Shown here piece by piece: positions 26,905 to 35,099 of a stretch of DNA of 64,000 nucleotides. This DNA is from Desulfatibacillum aliphaticivorans DSM 15576 (GTDB taxonomy: Bacteria; Desulfobacterota; Desulfobacteria; Desulfobacterales; Desulfatibacillaceae), in the NCBI RefSeq assembly GCF_000429905.1, contig NZ_AUCT01000017.1, forward strand, positions 1 to 64,000, in the 5' to 3' direction. Positions within the stretch are counted from its first letter, which is position 1, and each line of letters starts with the position of its first letter. Position numbers and translations under genes: made by a program. A model generated the notes under the pieces. The model saw only the letters and a list, made by a program, of their open reading frames with translations. It was not told the origin of the DNA and did not search any database.

Positions 26905-27616
26905 CAGTCACCTCCTCACAAAAAAGGCAGGCGATAGTCTTGTCGTCACTATGTTTTGGTGTCGGCCAATTCACCAGCATCTCACGTACATTCCGAGCAG
27001 CAGACACAGATGCGAGGTTGCGATGAGCGGAGCAAAATTCTTTTACAAAACCATCCGTATCTGACAAATCTTCAGAGACACCATCCGTGCAAAGGATGAT
27101 GGATTGGCATTCATCTTCTGGTAAAGACAGGATTTTCCAATTGCTTGCCTTCACCTTCGCAGACAGTGCAACTGTGATATTTGAAAATCCTTCAGTCTTG
27201 CCATCAGAAAGTGATTCGACAGAACCATCATTTTTTACAACAGCAACCAATCCATCACCAAGCATTCCAAGGGTGATTGTTCTTTCGTTGGTTCGATATG
27301 CGAACAGGCATGTTGCAGCACAGTCTTTGGGCTCAAGCGGAGAAATAAGCGAAAGCCACTTGTCCTTAACATTTTCGCAAAGTGCCGACTGTTCAATTTG
27401 AGAGTTGGAAGAAGCATAGACCGCGTGAGCTACGGCAAGGCAGGCGGAATGACTTCCAAAATCAGAATACTGTTTTGAGCCAAGACCATCCGACACGACA
27501 ATTCCATCTCCCCATGTATGATGAAAACCAAGCCATGCGTCCTGGTTGGGCTTGCATGTCGTAATGTGGCCTGGCCCTATAACAGTGGCCCCGAAACTTT
27601 TCCAGACTTTTACCAT
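26897..27616 (-). CDS. PP2C-family protein phosphatase
   Basis: A 239-residue PPM/PP2C phosphatase. The metal-binding motifs are visible: an N-terminal QDAWLGF segment, GIVVSDGLGSKQYSD (the DG-x-G motif), TLGMLGDG and IILCTDGVSEDLSD. PP2C enzymes remove phosphate from Ser/Thr using two Mg/Mn ions. It lies between the small vWA gene and the kinase gene with overlapping starts and stops, the hallmark order of the TerY-P phosphorylation triad. It would reset the phosphorylation state set by the kinase. Confidence 0.9.
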   Translation of the reverse strand: MVKVWKSFGATVIGPGHITTCKPNQDAWLGFHHTWGDGIVVSDGLGSKQYSDFGSHSACLAVAHAVYASSNSQIEQSALCENVKDKWLSLISPLEPKDCAATCLFAYRTNERTITLGMLGDGLVAVVKNDGSVESLSDGKTEGFSNITVALSAKVKASNWKILSLPEDECQSIILCTDGVSEDLSDTDGFVKEFCSAHRNLASVSAARNVREMLVNWPTPKHSDDKTIACLFCEEVTDE

Positions 27617-28086
27617 TCGTCACCGCCTTCAAGCCAGCCATCTAAAGCGGGAAAAAGATCTTCCACTGGAAACACTTCATCCCCTTTAAGCATAGGGTTG
27701 GAATCTGCACCACTTTTAAGAATGCGTAGAGTGTCGGCAGGCAGGTTTTTCTTCCAACGTTTTATTTTTTTTGCATCAGCCGATGCCCAAAATCCATCCG
27801 TAATAAAAACTATTTTGGCATCCGGCGTTTTTTCAAGCAAAGCGATCAAGGCATCTGCATTTGCACCCCCCTCACATGTCACAAGAGAAGGAGGCAGTTC
27901 ATCATCCGACTTCCAGTCGATAATGCATGCATCTTTTTTCCATGCAACCAGCTTTATTTCTGCGTTTGATTTTCCGAGTCGGATATATTGCTCAACCGCA
28001 CGAACAGTATTATTAGCAATCAAGTTTTTCCCCCATTCGAACATACTGCCGGAAACATCAACAATGATATAGAGGACTTCTTTCAT
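27610..28086 (-). CDS. small vWA-domain protein of the phosphorylation triad
   Basis: A 158-residue von Willebrand factor A domain. It begins MKEVLYIIVDVSGSMFEWG with an intact MIDAS DxSxS motif; a Thr-type MIDAS residue would lie within the GGANADAL turn, and the final IVFITDGFW supplies the D of the third loop. vWA domains bind a divalent metal and partner proteins. The ATG at 28086 overlaps the preceding stop as ATGA, which sets the start; upstream in-frame residues belong to another frame of the CARF-nuclease gene. With the PP2C and kinase genes that follow, this completes the triad. Confidence 0.85.
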   Translation of the reverse strand: MKEVLYIIVDVSGSMFEWGKNLIANNTVRAVEQYIRLGKSNAEIKLVAWKKDACIIDWKSDDELPPSLVTCEGGANADALIALLEKTPDAKIVFITDGFWASADAKKIKRWKKNLPADTLRILKSGADSNPMLKGDEVFPVEDLFPALDGWLEGGDEW

Positions 28087-29843
28087 CGATGACGCCCTCC
28101 GGGTTGAATCATTTCTTCCAGCTGCCTGAACAGGCTGTTCCTCGATACGGACTGGAGGTTTTTCGAGTCGTCGATTTTCTTTCTTACGACTTTGTTTTTC
28201 GGGTAGAAACATGAAGCTAAAACAGCTCTGCCTTCAATTCCGCCAAAATAACGGACAATATTCTGGAGCTTCATGACATGCTCGCTGTTCACATTGCCAG
28301 CTTTGCACTCGATGACATAGAGACGTCGTCCATCCGTGAAGGTAATATCAAGCTCCTGATAAGTATCCCCAAACAAGTTGCTCAGTTGTGCGCTAAAGCT
28401 TGATGAACTCTTGTCGGCATCATCCTCTTTGAATGAGACTTCAAGACTGATGCGCATATCCTTGATCAAACCGGAATCAACAAGGGGCTGAAGTTTCATG
28501 AAGGTGTATTCTTCAAACCATCCGCCAGAGAGGTATTTGGCAAAATCCGGCCACTCCTTGAACTCAAAGTGTTTAGGACCGACACTTATCTTCGCACTTT
28601 TATCCTTGGAGAGCTTTGCGTAGATATCCCCATTGTGCAGTTCAAACGGCTGAAAGCTGTCGTTGTAACGGGACAGCTCTCTATAGAGCCTTGAGATTTT
28701 AGAACGCGCCTGCCAGAGCTCATTGGTCAGACTTTTCCGGTCAGAAGATTCAATGCCGGGGATATCAGCCCAATGGCCAGCTTTCGAGATAAACAGATTA
28801 TTGCCGTTGAGCTGGATAAAGGTTTCTACCGATGGAATCAGCTTTGTTTCAACGGTCTTAAAGTCATTGAGATAAACCACCTGATTGTTACGGCTGTTGA
28901 AATAGAATGGCGTTGCATTCACCTTGCGACAGGCAGCAAGAGCCCCTGCATACATCAACTTTGTTCCGCCCGTTAGGTTGAAGCCGACCTTTGCATCGGC
29001 AGGCATTTTCGCGATCAGATCCAGAATTGTGGAACGGACATTTTCAGGATCATACGGGTCCACGGCGACTTCACCGTATCCAGCTCCTCCAAGAAACTGT
29101 TTCATGACATCGGCAGGGAACTGTGCTGAATTTACGAAGATGTGCTTCCTGCTTGAAAACTGGATCACGCCAAGCAAGTTCGGCATCCGCTGTTCGCCGA
29201 ACAGGTGAAAAATGGCATCATACTGATCAGAATCAGCATCCGTTGTTCGAACCTGTCTTCCGTGCCATTCCAGCCATTCGCTCGGTAGGACGATTCTTTC
29301 CGGAGGTCTTCCGGGCTGAGAAGATGCGATAAGGCGCTTCTTCAGGGTCGGGTGCCTCAGGGCCGCAAAAGCCCAGACGAAAGCCATAACCGGAGTTCCA
29401 GGACTCAGGTAGAGTGTAACGAGCTTTTCACCTTCCAATGCCGCAACCGTATTCAGGGACTGAGTCGCTGCTTCGTATATACCTTCGGTATCATTGAGAT
29501 GCTTCAGGCCCACAGGGTGAAAACTCACATCAACCTTTTTACCGGCATCTCGAAGTTGCTTTTCAAGCCACTGATTAAAATGATTGTGCGCCTCCGCTGT
29601 ATTTGAAAACAAATCAAGAAACGGTCTCGCGGCTGCAGGATCAGAACCTTCGATATCTGCTGTTTTTTGCTGAAATTCATCAGCTCTTTTCTCGGTTTTA
29701 TCCGGGTGCGTAAAACCAAGGATGACCACGTCGGTGTAATCTTCCGCAAGCAAAGCTCCCAGAACGGGGCCGGTTGTCTGTTCAAGTCCGAGTGAGGCCC
29801 TGAAATCAGTCATTCCGTACCATGTCATTAAATATTTCTTCAT
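28083..29843 (-). CDS. orphan CARF-domain PD-(D/E)XK nuclease (Card1/Can2-like) with extra RtcR-like sensor
   Basis: A 586-residue putative ligand-activated nuclease. Residues 1-190 look like the RtcR-type CARF sensor (WYGMTDFRASLGLEQ, TGPVLGALL, VTLYLSPGTPVMAFVWA). Residues about 230-340 look like a second, Card1-type CARF with the loop GFNLTGGTKLMYAGAL. A short linker leads to a C-terminal restriction-like fold with QELDITFTDG and LYVIECKAG (residues 494-511), the D and ExK of a PD-(D/E)XK site, as in DUF1887 (Card1/Can2). In CRISPR type III systems such nucleases are switched on by cyclic oligoadenylates and cut DNA or RNA. No CRISPR or Cas10 is nearby. The ATGA overlap with the upstream gene fixes the start. 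Confidence 0.83.
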   Translation of the reverse strand: MKKYLMTWYGMTDFRASLGLEQTTGPVLGALLAEDYTDVVILGFTHPDKTEKRADEFQQKTADIEGSDPAAARPFLDLFSNTAEAHNHFNQWLEKQLRDAGKKVDVSFHPVGLKHLNDTEGIYEAATQSLNTVAALEGEKLVTLYLSPGTPVMAFVWAFAALRHPTLKKRLIASSQPGRPPERIVLPSEWLEWHGRQVRTTDADSDQYDAIFHLFGEQRMPNLLGVIQFSSRKHIFVNSAQFPADVMKQFLGGAGYGEVAVDPYDPENVRSTILDLIAKMPADAKVGFNLTGGTKLMYAGALAACRKVNATPFYFNSRNNQVVYLNDFKTVETKLIPSVETFIQLNGNNLFISKAGHWADIPGIESSDRKSLTNELWQARSKISRLYRELSRYNDSFQPFELHNGDIYAKLSKDKSAKISVGPKHFEFKEWPDFAKYLSGGWFEEYTFMKLQPLVDSGLIKDMRISLEVSFKEDDADKSSSSFSAQLSNLFGDTYQELDITFTDGRRLYVIECKAGNVNSEHVMKLQNIVRYFGGIEGRAVLASCFYPKNKVVRKKIDDSKNLQSVSRNSLFRQLEEMIQPGGRHR

Positions 29844-32800
29844 AAACTTTCCCCATTTATGTATGGACGGAACCAACTAATTTCATTTGTCATGCGATTG
29901 ACAAATACGGCACGGTTTGGTTTTTCGATACCCTTGAATTTTCCAATGCTCCCGCTTACCAATTGTCCCGCATCATCTTCGTTCATGCAAAATGCTACGC
30001 GCAGTTCAAATAAATTCAGCAAATCCTTGCATGAACTGGAACATCGTCGCCAGTTATCCATAAACGCAAAGACAAAGGTTCCCTTGCGCGAACCTTCTTC
30101 GGCAATTTGCTTTAGTAATGATGCCGGTGTTGGAGGTTCTCCGGGCTTAGGTGCTCTAAATGATTGAACGGGATGCAATGCCTTCTCTGCATCTAAACCA
30201 TCAATAATCAATGCCGTGCGCCGAGTTCCAATTGATTCAGCGATACTTTCGAGCGGCATTTCGCCGAGATCATCAAACCGCCTAAAAGTACTACCACGGC
30301 TGGATGATATTTCACCAAAGGCATCAGCAGGTTCAACACCACGACCGTTAAAGTAAACAACTTCGTCAAAATTACTAGACACTCTCGATAAACTTGCGAG
30401 TAGAGATGCTAACAACCCATCGTGAAGTTGATCATGGTAACCGCAAAAAAGAATATTGAATGCTTGGCGATTGGTCAGCGGAACAGAAATAAAGTCGGCT
30501 GCGAAATTGAGTTGTTCACCCAAAAGAATTGAGTCAGACTGTCCGCAGATATGCTGGTAATTATTTAGTGATGGACGTAGCGGGAGATGTGCGCCGTTGA
30601 AAATATGGGCTTTGCTCTCAATTCCACGTTTTGTTGCTCGTTGTGATAATCTCTTGAGATGAGCAAGACAAAACTCTCGTTCTACCAGTGGAATTCGAAT
30701 TTTCACATTGCCCGATTTCGCACCATTGGAATTATTGATAATTCCTTCTGGCGGACTCCTAAGTTCAGATGCCGCCCAGTTATTCCCGCTAAGGATCATA
30801 GCAGAGTCTTCTTGTCCACATGCCAGCGCAATACGACACCCCAACTGCGAAATCAGAGAGCTTATCGACAAGGCGTTGATCCCTTTTAGTGTTTGCGTAG
30901 CCAAGAGAATATGAATACCAAAAGACCGCCCCTGTTTCAGGAGTTGCGAAAGCAGTTTCTCGGCGGCATCTGCTACTTGCCTGCTTTCTGTAAACAGAAT
31001 TTGAAACTCATCAATTACCAATAGAATACGTGATAACTTACAATTTCGGGAATTTCTATACTCCGGAAAATCGCGCACACCTGACGACTTGAAGAGACTT
31101 GCCCGATGCTCTAATTCTTCCACAAGATGCTGTAATACAGTCACCCCATATTCAGGGTCGCTTTCTGTGGCAACCAGTTTGGCATGTGGAAGTTCTGGTT
31201 TGGCATATACCGTAAACTCGGTGGATTCCTTATAATCTAATAAGTAAAGGTCAATTTCATGCGGCGCGTATTTTTCACATAGCGAATGAATCATTACATG
31301 CAAAAGGTTGGACTTCCCAGAACCGGTTTTTCCCGCCAAAAGTGCATGATGTTCAGAGTCTGATGCGCCTAATCTCAATGGGACGGCATCACCGGATGGC
31401 GTCCATCCTATTGGGATATTCAGCCCGTCAACGGTAGTTGCGCCTTTCTGGTAGTTAACCCAAAGATCGGATAAAGATTTGCTGAAGCGACCAGCTTCAG
31501 CATGGTGTTCGGCAAGTTTGACCAAAAAAGAATCCAAAGCATCTTGTTGCGGCCATCGCTCTGGGTGATAAGAAAATGACAACCCGACTGTATTCTCGGA
31601 ATTGACGCGCAACAACGTGTCGACTCTCTGAGTGGAAAGGCTAAATGTTTCACGCAGTTTTTCGTGCCTTCTATCCTCAATGCGTGCTGTATCAACTGCA
31701 ACAATTGGCAGTATCCCACATCGCGGTCCATTTTCAATCAAACGTTCCAGATACCACGAACTCTTGTCTGATAGCTGTTCTGGGACATCGAAAAGAAGCA
31801 ATACTCTGTATGGCAAAGCATTGTCTTGGTTTGCAGCATTAAACCCCATCCAGTCAGATATTCTTCCCTTGAATCTATTTTGAATCATTTCCTCTACTTC
31901 ATCCGCCATACTACCGAGAAGAGCCTCAATTTCATCAGCTCGTGTCAGCACACGTTGTTGCGGCATCAATTGCTCAACTTGCAACAGTGGCAGAAATGGA
32001 GCAAATGAATCGCCTTGTTTCAGTGGGTCAACAAGCATGAGTTCAAGTTTTCCGGGTGGGATAGATTGTGTCAGCCGCAACAAGAGATGATGAGCCAAAC
32101 GCCGTTGAGCTTGATTCTCTTCTGGTAGAATTAAAGATCGCTCAAAGGGGAACGGAACTTCATGAGGAACCGAACAAGACAAATCATTGAACGATGCCAT
32201 CTGACGACCAAGAATAAGAGCGTTGGGGATTTGCGAAACGATGCCAGCATCAGTCTCTTTAATGTTTTCGAAGGGAGGTTGTTGTTGAAGCGTTTGCTTC
32301 GAAGCAAACTCTATTTCTTGAGTTGCTTTACGCCAATTCGCAGGCAACCCAGTTTGGAGATTCTTTCTGCGTGATTGCCTTCGTTTTTCCAGTTCTGCGG
32401 AGGATTTTCTCAATGCGGAAAGTTGCTGCCGGATGCTATCAAGCCGCTTTTGCAAAGATTCCTTTTCTGATAATGCCGATTGTCGGTTGTTTTTAAAATC
32501 CAGTTTTGTCTTTTCTAGTTCGGAACGATCCGCTGATTGTTTGTATAGAACACCTTGCAAACGATCGCATTGCTGCCTTGCGTTATCTTCAGCAAAAAAA
32601 TAATAGATTTTTTCAATGAGCCAGCGGTTTTCAATTTGTTGCTCAAAGTCAGCTTTCTTCTGGGTGGTAGACTGTATTTCTTTGTTTACCGTAATGATTG
32701 CTTGGTCGAGTTTGGTAATTTTGTCATTACTTTTTGCAATTTGTTTTTCGATTTGACGCGCCTGTTGCCTGAGGCTTCGTTCTTTGGAAAATTCGTCATT

Positions 32801-32953
32801 GGAGTGTTTGACGGGTGTTCCGCCAATGTTAGATATTGAATGATTAACCTTTTCGCAAGCTTGATCAAACTCGCGGTCAATCATAGCAAGTCCATCATGA
32901 TAATCCGTGATGACCTTGACAAGCGTAGCGATGGACTTTTCAAAGTTACTCAT
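29840..32953 (-). CDS. FtsK/SpoIIIE ATPase, EccC-like three-module layout
   Basis: A 1037-residue ATPase. Residues 50-240 are coiled coil. Next comes a degenerate ATPase-like module (LELMLVDPLKQGDSFAPFL). The active FtsK/SpoIIIE domain carries Walker A LLAGKTGSGKSNLLHVM near residue 539 and Walker B RILLVIDEFQILF near 646. A third module lacks Walker residues (NILFCGYHDQ...TALIIDGLDAEK). Tandem active-plus-degenerate FtsK modules are the layout of EccC, the motor of type VII secretion, but no transmembrane segment is seen here. Starts and stops overlap with both neighbours. A WXG100-like protein is encoded upstream in the same operon. It may pump DNA, as HerA/FtsK relatives do, or bind WXG100-type substrates. 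Confidence 0.82.
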   Translation of the reverse strand: MSNFEKSIATLVKVITDYHDGLAMIDREFDQACEKVNHSISNIGGTPVKHSNDEFSKERSLRQQARQIEKQIAKSNDKITKLDQAIITVNKEIQSTTQKKADFEQQIENRWLIEKIYYFFAEDNARQQCDRLQGVLYKQSADRSELEKTKLDFKNNRQSALSEKESLQKRLDSIRQQLSALRKSSAELEKRRQSRRKNLQTGLPANWRKATQEIEFASKQTLQQQPPFENIKETDAGIVSQIPNALILGRQMASFNDLSCSVPHEVPFPFERSLILPEENQAQRRLAHHLLLRLTQSIPPGKLELMLVDPLKQGDSFAPFLPLLQVEQLMPQQRVLTRADEIEALLGSMADEVEEMIQNRFKGRISDWMGFNAANQDNALPYRVLLLFDVPEQLSDKSSWYLERLIENGPRCGILPIVAVDTARIEDRRHEKLRETFSLSTQRVDTLLRVNSENTVGLSFSYHPERWPQQDALDSFLVKLAEHHAEAGRFSKSLSDLWVNYQKGATTVDGLNIPIGWTPSGDAVPLRLGASDSEHHALLAGKTGSGKSNLLHVMIHSLCEKYAPHEIDLYLLDYKESTEFTVYAKPELPHAKLVATESDPEYGVTVLQHLVEELEHRASLFKSSGVRDFPEYRNSRNCKLSRILLVIDEFQILFTESRQVADAAEKLLSQLLKQGRSFGIHILLATQTLKGINALSISSLISQLGCRIALACGQEDSAMILSGNNWAASELRSPPEGIINNSNGAKSGNVKIRIPLVEREFCLAHLKRLSQRATKRGIESKAHIFNGAHLPLRPSLNNYQHICGQSDSILLGEQLNFAADFISVPLTNRQAFNILFCGYHDQLHDGLLASLLASLSRVSSNFDEVVYFNGRGVEPADAFGEISSSRGSTFRRFDDLGEMPLESIAESIGTRRTALIIDGLDAEKALHPVQSFRAPKPGEPPTPASLLKQIAEEGSRKGTFVFAFMDNWRRCSSSCKDLLNLFELRVAFCMNEDDAGQLVSGSIGKFKGIEKPNRAVFVNRMTNEISWFRPYINGESL

Positions 32954-33177
32954 AAACTTGAACCCCCGCGCATTCGCAATGATTGGGCTTCCTGCAATAC
33001 TTGATTCACATTTGTAGCATTCTGCTGAAATTCTTCATTAAATGCACAGAGTGAACTGATTTCATTTTGAATCGGTTCCAGCACATCAGCGACGATGGAT
33101 GTTCCAAACTCATCTCGTACTGAGTTGCAAAATTCATCCGTGCAGTACCTTGACATCCCTAACACATCATCAAACAT
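32950..33177 (-). CDS. small helical protein, possible WXG100-like partner
   Basis: About 75 residues (MFDDVLGMSRYCTDEFC...), mainly two helices with a turn, ending in an Arg/Gly/Ser tail. No W-x-G motif. Three consecutive ATG codons follow AGGAGG; the third has the best spacing (6 bases) and gives the chosen start. It overlaps the preceding gene, and its stop overlaps the FtsK-like start as ATGA. Size and helical hairpin layout would suit a WXG100-type heterodimer partner, but this is not proven. Confidence 0.55.
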   Translation of the reverse strand: MFDDVLGMSRYCTDEFCNSVRDEFGTSIVADVLEPIQNEISSLCAFNEEFQQNATNVNQVLQEAQSLRMRGGSSL

Positions 33178-33502
33178 CATCATCCTCCTGTTCTTCAATC
33201 GGCAGGTGGAGAACCATGCTGTTGGACAGCTCTTCTAAAAAGAATTGCTTGCACATATCCCTGGCTATTAAATAGTCCGATTGAAAATCCGGATTATTAG
33301 CTCTGGTAGTAGCTACCCACTGATTCCATTGTTCCTCTGAAATTTCTGTTGAATTCATCTCGCTTGTCAACGAAATGAGTTCTGCCGTTCTTTTATCCAC
33401 AGCATCCATATCCCCGGCATTTGAGGCTTCGCGGAGAGCATCAACAAGACCTTGAATATTTACAATCTTATCGGCTGGTATTTCTGTTAATCGGATTTTC
33501 AT
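33170..33502 (-). CDS. small acidic hypothetical protein
   Basis: A 110-residue protein with an acidic helical body and a C-terminal EEQEDDDV tail. I recognise no family. The coding sequence overlaps the downstream small gene and starts next to the stop of the coiled-coil nuclease gene, with GAGGAG about 10 bases before the ATG. Genes in this position, directly after a candidate toxin, are often immunity or chaperone proteins, and an acidic one would be compatible with neutralising a nuclease; that is inference from position and charge only. Confidence 0.6.
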   Translation of the reverse strand: MKIRLTEIPADKIVNIQGLVDALREASNAGDMDAVDKRTAELISLTSEMNSTEISEEQWNQWVATTRANNPDFQSDYLIARDMCKQFFLEELSNSMVLHLPIEEQEDDDV

Positions 33503-33503
33503 G

Positions 33504-34817
33504 TCAATCTGTCTCCTCATCTTGATGTATGGCCTCGAGGCAGGATTTGTCTATCTCGTTTTTGGCGGGCAGCATACCGACTAACGGCGAACCTGCCTCA
33601 CGCAAGGCATCCCGCAGTTCCTTTTCTTCCTCTGGCGATAAATCATGAATATCTCGCGAGCAGAGAGTGCAGTGTGCATCAGCTTGCTTATGCCCTTCCG
33701 CCTGAAAAATCATGTGATCTTTTTGCGAATAGAGATAACTCGCCTTGCCGCATTTCACTTCAAACGCCATTGAGCCACCGACGGGTGCTCCCATTTTCTC
33801 ACCACGTCCAAGAATAACTGGCACTCGCAAATCACTTACAATTAAATCGGTCTTGGTATATCTGCCGTTATCCCCAACATACGTCCGGCCCTGTGTGTCA
33901 ATCTTTCCCCCCAGCGGTGCAAGAGCATAACGCGCCATTTGTTCTGCGTATTCTCCACTTATATGAATGCGAGCATTGCGATTGATCATGTTTCGCTCTA
34001 CATCACCTTTTGCAGAATTCCACTGGCTACGGTATCTATCGACCATGTTGCGGTAGGATCCATTTCTGTCATATAAATACTCTTGCAACAGGCGTTGCTG
34101 ATCGGAGGAAAGATTCATCCGGTCACGGATAACATCAGGGGTGATTGGCTTTCCTTTTTCGGGTTGCCAATGAAGCCACTTATGAAACTGAGCAGCAGAT
34201 GGCTTCGTTGCCAGATAGGCTTCGAGTGCTTGTTGAGCAGATGCAAGACGTGCCTTGCCCGCTTCAATGCTGTTCTCCACTTGCTGCAATCGCTGGGTAC
34301 ATTCTTGTTGTGCTTGTTCAAGAGCTTGTTCAGCCAGTGACAACGCCTGCTTTGCAAGTTCGACTCGTTGTTCCATCGTTTGGCGATCTTCCGTAGCTTT
34401 CTCAACAGCTTCTTGTGCTTCTTCAAGACATGCTTCAGCTTCTTCAAGGGCGACCTCAGCCTCGGTCACATCAGTCTCTTCTGATGAACAATCAGGTGGT
34501 TCATAGTTTCCATCTTCATCGTAGCTGCCACTCGCTTCGCAAGAGGATAGTGCGGATTGCGCACTGCTCAATGATGATTGTGCCGTTTGAACTTGTTGCT
34601 GGGCGGACTGAAACTGTTGCTGAGCTTCCTGCTCAGCTTGAGTTGCCTGCTCCAGCATATCTTCACTGGTTTGGGCTTCTTCACCGGCTACTTCGCAGAG
34701 CTTTTCAGCAGCGGAAATTTGTTCCTGACAAGCAGATTCAAGACCTTCGCGGATAGATTCCAAGTCCCGCATAAGGTCTTCCAAATTTTCAACTTGTCCG
34801 ATAGAAACTTGTGCCAT
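33504..34817 (-). CDS. coiled-coil (LXG-like) protein with C-terminal PD-(D/E)XK-type nuclease domain
   Basis: A 437-residue protein. Residues about 10-200 are a long Gln/Ala/Glu-rich coiled coil interrupted by an acidic CEASGSYDEDG...DCSSEE insert. The C-terminal 180 residues look like a nuclease: YTKTDLIVSDL near residue 320, then SMAFEVKCGKASYLYSQKD near 350, giving a D...ExK pair, followed by a Gln/His helix and a CTLC pair. The layout, helical delivery domain plus C-terminal nuclease, resembles LXG-type effectors of type VII secretion. It sits directly after a WXG100-like gene and before the EccC-like ATPase gene. It could instead be a fixed subunit of the complex. Confidence 0.65.
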   Translation of the reverse strand: MAQVSIGQVENLEDLMRDLESIREGLESACQEQISAAEKLCEVAGEEAQTSEDMLEQATQAEQEAQQQFQSAQQQVQTAQSSLSSAQSALSSCEASGSYDEDGNYEPPDCSSEETDVTEAEVALEEAEACLEEAQEAVEKATEDRQTMEQRVELAKQALSLAEQALEQAQQECTQRLQQVENSIEAGKARLASAQQALEAYLATKPSAAQFHKWLHWQPEKGKPITPDVIRDRMNLSSDQQRLLQEYLYDRNGSYRNMVDRYRSQWNSAKGDVERNMINRNARIHISGEYAEQMARYALAPLGGKIDTQGRTYVGDNGRYTKTDLIVSDLRVPVILGRGEKMGAPVGGSMAFEVKCGKASYLYSQKDHMIFQAEGHKQADAHCTLCSRDIHDLSPEEEKELRDALREAGSPLVGMLPAKNEIDKSCLEAIHQDEETD

Positions 34818-34829
34818 TGCTAAATGCCC

Positions 34830-35099
34830 CTACGATTGTAAATAATCACGCAAGCGGGAAGCCAGCGCCTTTAGATACGGGATTTGCTCAGAAGCGTTCT
34901 CATCAAACTGCCGCAGTTGCTGTAAAAGCGTGTTGTACTCTTCTTCAAATTGTCCCCGCTTCTCATCCTGCCAGGAATCACCCAATGCAGAGAATGCACC
35001 ATTGAGATTTGCCGTCGCATCATTGAGCGAGTCAATAAACTGCTGCAATGAATATGCGAAACGCTCCAGTTCTTCAGGGTCGCCAATTGCTTGTGCCAT
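34830..35099 (-). CDS. WXG100/ESAT-6-like small helical protein
   Basis: An 89-residue protein with the WXG100 layout: helix, turn with LGDSWQDEKRGQFEEEYN, then a second helix of matching length. The turn has W-Q-D where classical members have W-x-G. WXG100 proteins form helical hairpins that dimerise and are recognised by FtsK/EccC motors. Length is typical. The start ATG overlaps the upstream vWA stop (TAATG), and the last codons of that gene (GAGGAGTATTGG) supply its ribosome site. Outside actinobacteria and Firmicutes such a protein beside an EccC-like ATPase is unusual. Confidence 0.68.
   Translation of the reverse strand: MAQAIGDPEELERFAYSLQQFIDSLNDATANLNGAFSALGDSWQDEKRGQFEEEYNTLLQQLRQFDENASEQIPYLKALASRLRDYLQS

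Noticed and set aside
29840..35099. A complete type VII secretion system.
   Set aside because: No EccB, EccD, EccE or mycosin-like gene and no transmembrane segment in the ATPase are seen; only T7SS-like parts are present.
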